From positions 100,105-164,104 of the forward strand of contig PLDC01000011.1 of NCBI GenBank assembly GCA_003134995.1: a stretch of 64,000 nucleotides of DNA, in the 5' to 3' direction. Below are positions 35,516 to 44,014 of this stretch, piece after piece. The number at the start of each line of letters is the position of its first letter. Positions within the stretch are counted from its first letter, which is position 1. The position numbers and the translations under genes are program-made. A model generated the notes under the pieces. The model did no database searches. It worked only from the letters and a program-made list of their open reading frames with translations, and was not told where the DNA came from. The stretch comes from Acidobacteriaceae bacterium (GTDB lineage: Bacteria > Acidobacteriota > Terriglobia > Terriglobales > Acidobacteriaceae).

Positions 35516-36694
35516 ATGGCAAGAAAAACGAAAGGCATGGCGAACCAGTTACGGGAGCACGACGGACCCATCCTGGCGCTCAACAGTGGCTCGTCTTCAC
35601 TGAAATTCGGCATCTACCGGCGCAGTGTGACGGACCTTGGGGTGACGGATGAAGAGCCTCTGCTGACTGGCAGCGCCGATGGCATTGGACGTGACAGTGG
35701 ATCCCTGCGCATTCTTTCCTCGGATGGAAAACCGCTCGTGGAGCGCGACTGCGTTCACGAGTCGCAGAGCGATGCGCTCAATACTCTGGCTGGGGCAATA
35801 CGAGAACACAGTGACGACGCACCGGTCGCCGTGGGTCATCGCGTAGTGCATGGCGGCCCCAATCTCCGCACACACCAAATCATTACCCCGCAGGTTCTCG
35901 ATCAACTGCGTTCGGCAACACACTTTGCGCCTTTGCATATTCCTCAGGCTCTGTCGCTGATCGCAGCCGCTCAATCAATTTTTCCTGCGGCTGCACAATT
36001 CGCCTGCTTCGACGATGCTTTTCACCAGACGATCCCGGAGGTAGCTTCGCATTTTCCGCTTCCGCAGCGCTATTCCGACGAAGGCATTCGCCGTTATGGT
36101 TTCCATGGAATTTCTTACGAATCGCTGGTGCATCACTTCGGCGCAAAGCTCCCCGAGCGAGCCATCTTCGCGCACCTGGGCAACGGATCGAGCCTGTGTG
36201 CGCTCCATAACGGGATGTCGATCGATACCACGATGGGTCTCACGCCTACTGGCGGCATTCCGATGGGGACGCGCTCTGGAGATCTCGACCCCGGCGTCAT
36301 CGTCTATTTGTTGCGTAATGAGAAGCTCGATGCCGACAGCCTGGAGAATCTGCTCAATCATCAATGCGGCCTTTTCGCGCTCTCATCCGGCGAGAGCGAT
36401 GTGAAAACGCTGGAAGAACATGTGCAAGCTGGAGACCCAAACGCCCGGCTTGCGCTGGACATCTTTGCCGTTGCAGTACGAAAAACAATCGGCGCCTACA
36501 TGGCGCTGCTCGGCGGCGTTGACCTGCTTGTTTTCACCGGCGGAATCGGAGAGCACGGCAGCCACATTCGATCTGCGGCAACCGACGGACTCGATTCTCT
36601 TGGGTTGACTCCAGACAAGATTCAAGTTGTCTCGACACAGGAAGAGCAACAGATCGCGCGCCGCTGCCGCGAGATGATGAACTTTTCCCGCTAA
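35516..36694 (+). CDS. ackA: Acetate kinase
   Basis: The enzyme converts acetyl phosphate and ADP to acetate and ATP. Signatures are LALNSGSSSLKFGIY near the N-terminus, HRVVHGG near residue 108, GFHGISYE near residue 198 and TGGIGEHG near residue 343. The product is 392 residues from ATG 35516, two bases after the phosphoketolase stop; ATG 35537 is an alternative start. Coupling to xfp gives a direct route from pentose or hexose phosphate to acetate with ATP gain. Confidence 0.94.
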   Translation: MARKTKGMANQLREHDGPILALNSGSSSLKFGIYRRSVTDLGVTDEEPLLTGSADGIGRDSGSLRILSSDGKPLVERDCVHESQSDALNTLAGAIREHSDDAPVAVGHRVVHGGPNLRTHQIITPQVLDQLRSATHFAPLHIPQALSLIAAAQSIFPAAAQFACFDDAFHQTIPEVASHFPLPQRYSDEGIRRYGFHGISYESLVHHFGAKLPERAIFAHLGNGSSLCALHNGMSIDTTMGLTPTGGIPMGTRSGDLDPGVIVYLLRNEKLDADSLENLLNHQCGLFALSSGESDVKTLEEHVQAGDPNARLALDIFAVAVRKTIGAYMALLGGVDLLVFTGGIGEHGSHIRSAATDGLDSLGLTPDKIQVVSTQEEQQIARRCREMMNFSR

Positions 36695-36778
36695 ATGCTC
36701 GTATGCTGTTCCCAGCGAACCGCGGGTGTCACGCTGGATCTCTAAGAAGATTTGTGAGGAAACAGGAGGAGTTCAATC

Positions 36779-37390
36779 ATGCGTTCTGATATTGTGCCCG
36801 GAGGAATTTTCCCCGACTACGAACTGCCCGATCACACGGACAAATTGCAAAAGCTCAGTGAGATACAGGGCGATGATCCGCTGATCCTTACGCTGGCGCG
36901 CGGCCACTATTGCCCAAAGGAGCATCAGCAGCATTTGGAGATCGCCGCGTTCTACCCGAAGATCGCGGTGGCATACACCCAGATCGCCACGATCGCCACC
37001 GACGATCACCACACACTTCAGGAATTTCGCGCGTCGGTCGGAGCCCAGTGGCCATTCCTTTCCGACCCCAAGCGAAAGGTTCAGAAGGATCTCGACATCG
37101 CGGAATATACAGACCCCGAGCACAATCCGATGATCCCGTATACGCTCGTGCTCAAGCCAGGCCTTGTGATTCACAGCATCTACAACGGCTACTGGTTCTG
37201 GGGACGTCCATCGATCAGCGATCTTTGGAGCGATCTGCGCGCCGTGACGCGTGAAATCCGCCCCGACTGGGATCTAAGTGCCCCTGGATTGCGCCAAGCA
37301 TGGAATGCGGGTGATCTCTCGCGTTTCCACGGGTGGAACAAAAAAAAGAAGACTAAAGTGAGACATGCCTCGAAGGGGCGGAAGAAATAG
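36779..37390 (+). CDS. Peroxiredoxin-like (AhpC/TSA-type) protein
   Basis: The product has 203 residues of thioredoxin fold: FPDYELPDHTDK at the N-terminus, then LTLARGHYCPKEH with the presumed peroxidatic cysteine near residue 45, and a QWPFLSDPKRKVQKDLDIAE block. The usual PxxxC of peroxiredoxins is changed (the cysteine is followed by proline), so peroxidase activity is not certain. The C-terminus is very basic (KKKKTKVRHASKGRKK). A perfect AGGAGG precedes the ATG. Confidence 0.75.
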   Translation: MRSDIVPGGIFPDYELPDHTDKLQKLSEIQGDDPLILTLARGHYCPKEHQQHLEIAAFYPKIAVAYTQIATIATDDHHTLQEFRASVGAQWPFLSDPKRKVQKDLDIAEYTDPEHNPMIPYTLVLKPGLVIHSIYNGYWFWGRPSISDLWSDLRAVTREIRPDWDLSAPGLRQAWNAGDLSRFHGWNKKKKTKVRHASKGRKK

Positions 37391-37467
37391 TGGTGGCATT
37401 GTGATACTGGACGGGGAATTGGTTTCAGCGAGGATTTGACGCGAGCGTGGCAGATTACACCAAGCTG

Positions 37468-38921
37468 TTACCACTCGCCGGAGGTGAGATAGTCGTTAAT
37501 CGACTTTGCGGCGCGCCGTCCAGCGCCCATGGCCAGGATCACGGTCGCACTCCCGGTGACGATGTCGCCGCCGGCAAAAACGCCTTTCCGCGAGGTGCGC
37601 TGCGTTGCGGCGTCCGCCTGAATGTAGTTGCGCTTATTCGTATTCAGACCGGGCGTGGTGCTCTGCACAATCGGATTCGCACTCGTCCCGATCACGATGA
37701 CCGCGACGGACAGAGGAATTTCGTATTCGGAGCCTTCAATCGGAACTGGACGACGTCTACCGGAAGCATCGGGTTCGCCGAGCGCCATCTTCTGACAGCG
37801 CGCGCCGGCCAGCCATCCCTTGCCGTCGTCGAGAAACTCTATCGGTGCCGTGAGCACTTGAAATTCGATTCCTTCCTGCTGCGCGTGTTTCACTTCTTCT
37901 TTGCGCGCCGGCATCTCGGCCTCGCTACGGCGGTAGAGAACGAACGCCTTTCCCGCGCCCAGTCGCAACGCCGATCGGATCGAATCCAGCGCAGTGTTTC
38001 CACCACCGATCACAGCCACATTCTTGCCGCGGAAATCCACGATGGGCGCATCGTACTTCGGGAACTCGTAGGCATGCATGAGGTTGATGCGGGTCAAGAA
38101 TTCGTTCGCGGAGTAGACTCCGTTCAGATGTTCGCCGGGAATGCCCATGAACTGCGGCAGTCCCGCGCGGTGCCGATGAACACCGCGTCATAACCTTCCT
38201 CGTTCATCAGTTCGTCGATGGTGACGGTGCGTCCCACGACTACGTTGGTTTCGAACTCCACGCCCATGGCGCGCATGTAATCGATCTGCTCGCGGATGAT
38301 TTGCTTGGGTAGGCGAAACTCCGGAATGCCATAGACCAAAACTCCGCCCGGAGTGTGCAGCGCCTCGAACACGTGAACTTGATGTCCCTTCTGCACGAGA
38401 TCGCCCGCAGCGGTCAGGCCAGAAGGCCCGCTGCCCACGATGGCAACTTTCTTGCCAGTCGGTGCGGCCTTGGGCAGATTGCTGATATCGAGGTGGCGTT
38501 GCTCGTAGTCGGCAACGAAACGCTCTAGATATCCGATGCCGAGCGGTTGAACTTTCTTTCCCATCAGACATCCGCCTTCACAGTGATCTTCCTGCGGGCA
38601 GACGCGGCCAGTAATAGCAGGCAATACGTTGTCCTCGCGAATCTTGGCCGCCGCGCCCAGGTAGTCGCCGGCGACAATCAGCGCGACGAAGTCTTTCACT
38701 TTAACGCCGACAGGACAGTCATTGGTGCAGGCTGGCTTGGCGCATTCCAGGCAGCGCAAAGCTTCCTGCTGTGCCAGTTCTTCGGAGTAGCCCAGGTTAA
38801 CCTCGGTGAAATTATGGGCGCGTTCTTCCGCACATTGCTCCAGCATGTGTTGCCGGGGAATTTTCATCCGCTGTTTGAGCGGCAGAACATTTAACAAAGA
38901 AGACTTCGTTGGCTGGGTCAC
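37468..38921 (-). pseudogene. NfnB/GltD-type NADPH oxidoreductase, frameshifted
   Basis: The gene encodes the NADPH/FAD- and iron-sulfur-containing subunit related to glutamate synthase small subunit, NfnB and sulfide dehydrogenase SudA. The N-terminal two [4Fe-4S] cysteine sets are RCLECAKPACTNDCPV and GRVCPQEDHCEGGC; the FAD motif is VAIVGSGPSGLTAAG and the NADPH motif VAVIGGGNTALD. The frame is lost near 38164-38170: the first part reads DAVFIGT and then drifts to a stop at 38124, while the second frame resumes as MGIPGEHLNGVYSANEF. Adding one G (CACCGCGC to CACCGGCGC) restores IGTGAGLPQFMGIPGE. Start GTG 38921 overlaps the stop of the partner gene. It is real loss or a sequencing error. 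Confidence 0.87.
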
Positions 38922-39807
38922 CGGCCACCTCCATGCAGGGCGCATGTAGTTCTTTCCTGGGCAGGCACGGCATCGAGTAGTAACTTCTCGCGCTGAAATT
39001 CCTGCATCGACTTCTGCTCCGCCGCCCGGTACATCGAATTGCGCTGCACCAGCACGGAGAAATCCACGCGGTGCCCGTCGAACTCAGGACCGTCCACGCA
39101 GGCGAATTCGCTCTTTCCGTCGACCAGCACGCGGCAGCCGCCGCACATGCCGGTACCATCAATCATGATCGGATTGAGGCTGACGACGGTGCGGATGCGC
39201 TCTTTCCGCGTCATCTCCGCCACCGCTCGCATCATTGGGATGGGGCCAATGGCAAGAACCAAGTCAATGCGCGTGCCATTCTCGATTAACTGCCGCAGCT
39301 TGTCGGTGACGAAGCCTTTGTCGGCATAGGTGCCGTCATCTGTCGTGATCATCAGTGCATCGCTGACCTCGCGCAGTTCACGCTCCAGAATTACCAGTTC
39401 CTTGTTGCGCGCCCCGACGATGGAGATCACGCGATTCCCGGCCCGCTTCAGCGCCGCCGCCGTGGGATATGCCATTGCCGTGCCCACCCCGCCGCCCATC
39501 ACCACCACAGTCCCAAAGTTTTCTATCTCTGATGGTTTCCCCAGCGGACCCACCACATCCAGAATGCTGTCGCCGGTGTTCAACGAATTGAGAAGATTGG
39601 TGGTCTTACCGGCGGACTGAACGACAATGCCGATCGTGCCGCGCTCGGCATCGGAGTGTTCAATCGTAATCGGAATGCGTTCGCCCTGTTCGTTTAACCT
39701 AAGGATTACGAACTGCCCGGCTTCTGCTTGCGTGCAATGCGTGGCGCCTCGATCACGAACCGCTTGATGCCCGGTGCCAGAAATTCAGCGTGCAGAATTT
39801 TGAACAT
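38918..39807 (-). pseudogene. NfnA-type FAD/[2Fe-2S] oxidoreductase subunit, frameshifted
   Basis: This is the partner flavoprotein related to dihydroorotate dehydrogenase electron-transfer subunit PyrK and NfnA/SudB. From ATG 39807 it reads MFKILHAEFLAPGIKRFVIE, then KQKPG, and hits a stop just after 39714-39718. Inserting one G (CCGGGC to CCGGGGC) restores QFVILRLNEQGERIPITIEH and joins the rest, VVVMGGGVGTAMAYPTAAAL, and the [2Fe-2S] cysteines MCGGCRV and FACVDGPEF. An unbroken protein would have about 295 residues. It sits directly upstream of the NfnB-like gene, with which it overlaps by 4 bases. Confidence 0.87.
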
Positions 39808-39874
39808 GTTTCCCCATGCCTGCCAAAGTGTTTGGTCGTAAAGGCTTATTGTCGGTGACGCGAAGCCACGCGGC

Positions 39875-39890
39875 TGTGACATTGGTCACA
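39875..39890. promoter_or_regulatory. CRP/FNR-type operator, TGTGA-N6-TCACA
   Basis: TGTGACATTGGTCACA matches the CRP consensus exactly, and the full palindrome GCTGTGAC-ATTG-GTCACAGC spans 39873-39892. It is 68 bases upstream of the NfnA-like start and 238 bases upstream of the HD-GYP gene, in a 321-base divergent region. Nothing shows which regulator binds it. Confidence 0.65.
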
Positions 39891-39985
39891 GCTGAGTAGG
39901 AGCAAGATCACCGAGAGCAGCGGCTAGTCCAGGTTTGTGGTCGCCATCCGCTGACACGGGAAGTACTCAAAAAGTTGTATCGAAA

Positions 39986-40008
39986 TCAGTAATGTGAGGC
40001 ATTACTGA
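39986..40008. promoter_or_regulatory. Perfect 9-base hairpin/palindrome in the divergent region
   Basis: TCAGTAATG and CATTACTGA are exact complements around a 5-base loop TGAGG. There is no T-run, so an operator or leader hairpin is more likely than a terminator. The HD-GYP gene starts 121 bases later. Confidence 0.55.
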
Positions 40009-40128
40009 AGTTTCCGGCAAGCCTTACAAATCATTGTTACTAAAGCTGTTAGCTGGCTATCCTTATACAGCGGGAGTTCGCGCGCTGGGCCCAGGTCAGC
40101 GTGGCGTAATTCTTCTGTTTGCGGATAT

Positions 40129-42900
40129 ATGTCCACTAGCGCGCAGTCGTGGAAGGGCTTGTCTTCGGGCGCCAAGGTGTTTGTCGCCTTGGTGATTGCC
40201 GCTGGTATGGCGTCGCTGTTACGGGGCGCGATCCACCAGGAGAGCAAGAACATCGCGGAGTTCATCTGCTACCTGGGCATCGCAATTTTGGCGTCGCGGC
40301 TGCGCGTGACTCTGCCCGGCATCACGGGCACGCTCTCGGTGAACTTCCTGTTTATCCTGGTGGGCGTTGCGGAGCTGAGCTACTCAGAAGCGATTACGCT
40401 GGGCGCAATCTCAATGCTGGCGCAGTGTTGGTCCGCGAAACGCCCCGGAGCGATTCAGTTGACGTTCAACGTTTGCGCGGGCTCGCTTTCGACCGCCGCG
40501 GCTTACCTGGTGTATCACAGCTTTCTTGTGAACGAGCTGATCGTAAACCGCCCTCTGATTCTTTGCCTGGCAGCCTCGGTTTATTTCATTGTTAACGCGG
40601 GTTCCATCGCGATTGTGATTTCGTTCAGCGAAGGCAAACCGCTTCGCCGCATTCTGGTCGATTGTTATTTCTGGTCTTTCCCTTATTACCTGCTCGGAGC
40701 CGGCATTGCAGGCGCGATTGCCTGGTTCAACCACGCATTCAACTGGGAAACTTCACTGTTGTTCGTTCCCGCGATTTACCTCATCTACCGTTCCTATCGT
40801 TTGTATCTCGGGAAACTTGAGGACGAGAAGCGGCATGTCGAAGAGATGGCTGATCTGCATCTGAGAACCATCGAGGCTTTGGCGCTGGCCATTGAGGCAA
40901 AAGACCAGACGACGCACGATCACTTGCAGCGAGTTCGCATTTATGCCATCGAGGTAGCGAAAGAATTGGGCATGAAGGGAAGTGACCTCGAGGCCCTGCA
41001 TGCGGCCGCGCTGTTGCACGACATCGGCAAGCTCGCAGTGCCCGAACACATCATCGCGAAACCTGGCCGGCTCACGCCGGAAGAGTTCGAGAAGATGAAG
41101 ATTCACACCGTGGTGGGAGCGGAAATTCTGGAACGAGTCCGCTTCCCGTATCCGGTGGTGCCGATCGTGCGCGCGCACCATGAAAAATGGGATGGATCGG
41201 GTTATCCCTACGGATTGAAAGGCGCGGAGATTCCCATCGGGGCGCGCATTCTCTCCGCCGTCGACTACCTCGATGCGTTGGCTTCAGACCGGCAATACCG
41301 CCGCGCGATGCCGCTCGATGAAGTAATGAAGAACTTAGTGGGAGAGTCGGGCAAAGCATTTGATCCGAAGGTGGTGGAGGTTCTGCAGAAGCGTTACCGC
41401 AGTCTCGAAAACCTGGCCGTGGCGCAGTCGGTGGCAACGCCCGCGCTGCCGGCAGAACTGAAAGTAACACGCGGTCCGTCGCCAGATGCGGGATTTGAGA
41501 ATTCGAGAGTCTCGGATGCGCCCGGGCGCGAAGCGACTTTTCTGTCGTCGATTGCGGCGGCGCGTCAGGAAGCTCAGTCACTGTTCGAGTTGAGTCAGGA
41601 TCTCGGAGCGTCGTTGAGCCTGGGTGAAACGCTTTCTGTCTTCTCCGTGAAACTGCGACCGATGGTTCCCTATGACGCCATCGCGATTTACATTCTGCGC
41701 GACGGCATTTTGTTCCCCGAATATGTGAATGGCGACAACTATCGCCTGTTCTCGTCGTTGCGAATTCCCTTTGGTGACGGGCTTTCGGGATGGGTGGCGC
41801 AGAATAAGAAGCCCATTGTGAACGGAAACCCTTCGGTCGAGCCGGGCTATCTGAACGATCCCGATAAATTCAGCACGTTGCGATCGGCGCTGGCCTTGCC
41901 TCTCGAAGGTGTTTCCGGTGTGATCGGAGTTCTCGCGCTCTACCGCGCCGAGAAAGATGCATTCACATCCGATCATTTGCGCATTCTTCTGGCGGTGAGC
42001 GGCAAGATGGCCCTCGCCATTGAAAACGCTCTGAAGTTTCAGCAGGCGGAAAACTCTGCCACCACCGATTACCTTACCGGCCTGCCGAATGCCCGGTCGC
42101 TGTTTCTGCAGCTCGACCGCGAACTGGCCCGCTGCAAGCGCGATAATCTTTCGCTCACCCTGATGGTCTGCGACATGAACGGATTCAAGAAGATCAACGA
42201 CCGCTTCGGGCACCTGGAAGGGAATCGCGTCTTGCGACTGTTTGCCCAGGCGCTGAAAGATAGCTGCCGCGAGTACGACTACGTTGCGCGCATGGGCGGA
42301 GATGAATTTGTGGTGATTGCTGCCGGCCTGGCTGCGGGCGATGCGGCCAAGAGGGTGGAGCAGTTGCGTCCTCTGGCGCGGCAGGCGGGGTTCGATGTTT
42401 GCGGAGAAGAAATTCTTTCTCTGAGCGTAGGCATCGCCGCGTCTCCCGAGGACGGCAGCGACGCCGAGCAGCTTCTTGCCCAAGCCGACCGCCGTATGTA
42501 CATCGAGAAAGAAAAACAGCCCTCGCGCAAAGATCAGCGGCTGCATGCGCGCATGAACTGCCGGCTCACCATCGAACTGCATCCTCAGGCGGGCGGCGGA
42601 CCGATCTTCGGTAATCTGATCGACATCAGCCTGGGCGGTTGCTATGTCGAGACCAGCGTAATTCTGACTCCGGGATCTGACATCAAGCTGGTCTTTTCTC
42701 TGGATAACACCGGGCCGAATGCCGCGGGCGCTCTGAGCGCGGAAGGAACGGTTGCCAGAATTCATCCTGGATCGGGCGTGGCAGTGCAGTTCAAGGAGAT
42801 GAGCCGCGACTCGCGCGAAAAGATGCACCGCATTCTAGAATTCGTTCAGAGTACAACCACGGCCTACAACGAGCGCTACATGCAGAATATCCGGCGCTAA
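40129..42900 (+). CDS. Membrane HD-GYP/GAF/GGDEF/PilZ cyclic-di-GMP protein
   Basis: The product has 923 residues. Residues 1-225 form about seven or eight membrane helices. HD-GYP follows, with HD at 297-298 in LLHDIGKLA and GYP at 358-360 in GSGYP. GAF lies at about 485-645. GGDEF is intact (ARMGGDEFVVIA, residues 723-727), with an RxxD inhibitory site five residues upstream (714-717). PilZ lies at the C-terminus, with RxxxR near 804 and DISLGG near 832. The protein can in principle make, break and bind cyclic-di-GMP. It is divergent from the NfnAB genes across a CRP-type site. Confidence 0.92.
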   Translation: MSTSAQSWKGLSSGAKVFVALVIAAGMASLLRGAIHQESKNIAEFICYLGIAILASRLRVTLPGITGTLSVNFLFILVGVAELSYSEAITLGAISMLAQCWSAKRPGAIQLTFNVCAGSLSTAAAYLVYHSFLVNELIVNRPLILCLAASVYFIVNAGSIAIVISFSEGKPLRRILVDCYFWSFPYYLLGAGIAGAIAWFNHAFNWETSLLFVPAIYLIYRSYRLYLGKLEDEKRHVEEMADLHLRTIEALALAIEAKDQTTHDHLQRVRIYAIEVAKELGMKGSDLEALHAAALLHDIGKLAVPEHIIAKPGRLTPEEFEKMKIHTVVGAEILERVRFPYPVVPIVRAHHEKWDGSGYPYGLKGAEIPIGARILSAVDYLDALASDRQYRRAMPLDEVMKNLVGESGKAFDPKVVEVLQKRYRSLENLAVAQSVATPALPAELKVTRGPSPDAGFENSRVSDAPGREATFLSSIAAARQEAQSLFELSQDLGASLSLGETLSVFSVKLRPMVPYDAIAIYILRDGILFPEYVNGDNYRLFSSLRIPFGDGLSGWVAQNKKPIVNGNPSVEPGYLNDPDKFSTLRSALALPLEGVSGVIGVLALYRAEKDAFTSDHLRILLAVSGKMALAIENALKFQQAENSATTDYLTGLPNARSLFLQLDRELARCKRDNLSLTLMVCDMNGFKKINDRFGHLEGNRVLRLFAQALKDSCREYDYVARMGGDEFVVIAAGLAAGDAAKRVEQLRPLARQAGFDVCGEEILSLSVGIAASPEDGSDAEQLLAQADRRMYIEKEKQPSRKDQRLHARMNCRLTIELHPQAGGGPIFGNLIDISLGGCYVETSVILTPGSDIKLVFSLDNTGPNAAGALSAEGTVARIHPGSGVAVQFKEMSRDSREKMHRILEFVQSTTTAYNERYMQNIRR

Positions 42901-42908
42901 AGAACAGT

Positions 42909-43033
42909 AGTCAGGGGTCAGTAATCAGGGGCCAGTGGTATTAGTGGTATCAGTGGTCAGCGTTTGTCAGCGTTCAATGACCAGCCGAAGCCAGTTGTTT
43001 TGCTGACCCCTGACCCCTAACCCCTGACCCCTG
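42909..43033. repeat. Inverted repeat of AGGGGTCAG / CTGACCCCT units (family D)
   Basis: The left side (42909-42938) has TCAGGGGTCAG and ATCAGGGGCCAG; the right side (43003-43033) has CTGACCCCTGACCCCTAACC and CCTGACCCC. A central part holds GTGGTATTAGTGGTATCAG. The arms could pair into a long hairpin between the two genes. Confidence 0.8.
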
Positions 43034-43071
43034 CTCTTGAAGCCTGCTGCCGCCGCCCTTACACTTAGAGA

Positions 43072-44013
43072 ATGCACGTGCACGTTCATGGCGCAGGCAG
43101 TCCCAAGCGTGTGCTTAAAATCTCGCTGGGCGTGACACTTGCCTACATCGTGCTGCTGGTGGTTGCCGGTATTCGTGCTCATTCGCTGGCGCTGCTCTCT
43201 GAAGCTGGACACAATCTCTCGGACTTTCTCGCGTTAGCGCTGTCTCTGGTCGCAGTGTATTTGCAGTCGCGTCCCGCCAGTTCTACCAAGACCTACGGCT
43301 ACCATCGCGCGGGAGTGCTGGCCGCGCTGGTCAACGCCGTGTCGCTGGTTGCGGTTGCATTCTTCATCTTCTACGAGGCGTTTCGCCGCCTGCAGCATCC
43401 CGAGCACGTTCAGGCGACGGTGATGATGTGGGTCGCCGCTACGGGCGTAGTGATGAACGGAGTGATCGCGCTGCTGCTCTACCGCTCCAGCGGCGGGGCT
43501 GGACACGACGTGAACATTCGCAGCGCGCTGATGCATGAAGTGGGCGACACACTTTCAACCGCCGCCGTTATTGCAGGAGGCTGGGCGATTCTGGCCACGG
43601 GCGATTATTGGATCGATTCCGCGCTTTCATTTGGAATTGGAGCGTTGATTCTCTGGTCAGGATTCGGCATTGTGCGCGAGACGCTGAACATTCTGCTCGA
43701 AGGCACGCCGCGCGGAGTAAAGCTCGAACTCGTTGCGACCGCGATCCGGTCGATCGAGGGCGTCAACGACGTCCACGACCTGCACTGCTGGAGCATCGGC
43801 TCCGAAACTCGCGCGCTCTCCTGCCACATCGCGATTGCCGATATTCCGCCCTCAGTCAGCGAGCGCATCCTGCGCGACGTGAAAGAGTGCCTGCACCATG
43901 ACTTCCGCATCGACCACACGACGATTCAGTTCGAGCATGTGGAATGTGAAGTGGCGCATGGATGCGTGATTCCGGTGGGTGAGAGCGAAGAGCATCATCA
44001 CCACAGCCGCTAG
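43072..44013 (+). CDS. Cation diffusion facilitator family transporter
   Basis: The product has 313 residues with six membrane helices. Metal-site residues are HNLSDFLAL in helix 2 (near residues 47-55) and HEVGDTLSTAA in helix 5 (near residue 155), typical of zinc/cobalt/cadmium proton antiporters (CzcD/ZitB type). Both ends are histidine-rich (MHVHVHGAG and EEHHHHSR), probably gathering zinc. It exports divalent cations from the cytosol. It converges with the DNA ligase gene. Confidence 0.93.
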   Translation: MHVHVHGAGSPKRVLKISLGVTLAYIVLLVVAGIRAHSLALLSEAGHNLSDFLALALSLVAVYLQSRPASSTKTYGYHRAGVLAALVNAVSLVAVAFFIFYEAFRRLQHPEHVQATVMMWVAATGVVMNGVIALLLYRSSGGAGHDVNIRSALMHEVGDTLSTAAVIAGGWAILATGDYWIDSALSFGIGALILWSGFGIVRETLNILLEGTPRGVKLELVATAIRSIEGVNDVHDLHCWSIGSETRALSCHIAIADIPPSVSERILRDVKECLHHDFRIDHTTIQFEHVECEVAHGCVIPVGESEEHHHHSR

Positions 44014-44014
44014 C

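Noticed and set aside
42909-43033. CRISPR-like array of AGGGGTCAG units
   Set aside because: Units are short, irregular and arranged as an inverted pair, with no spacers of constant length and no cas genes.
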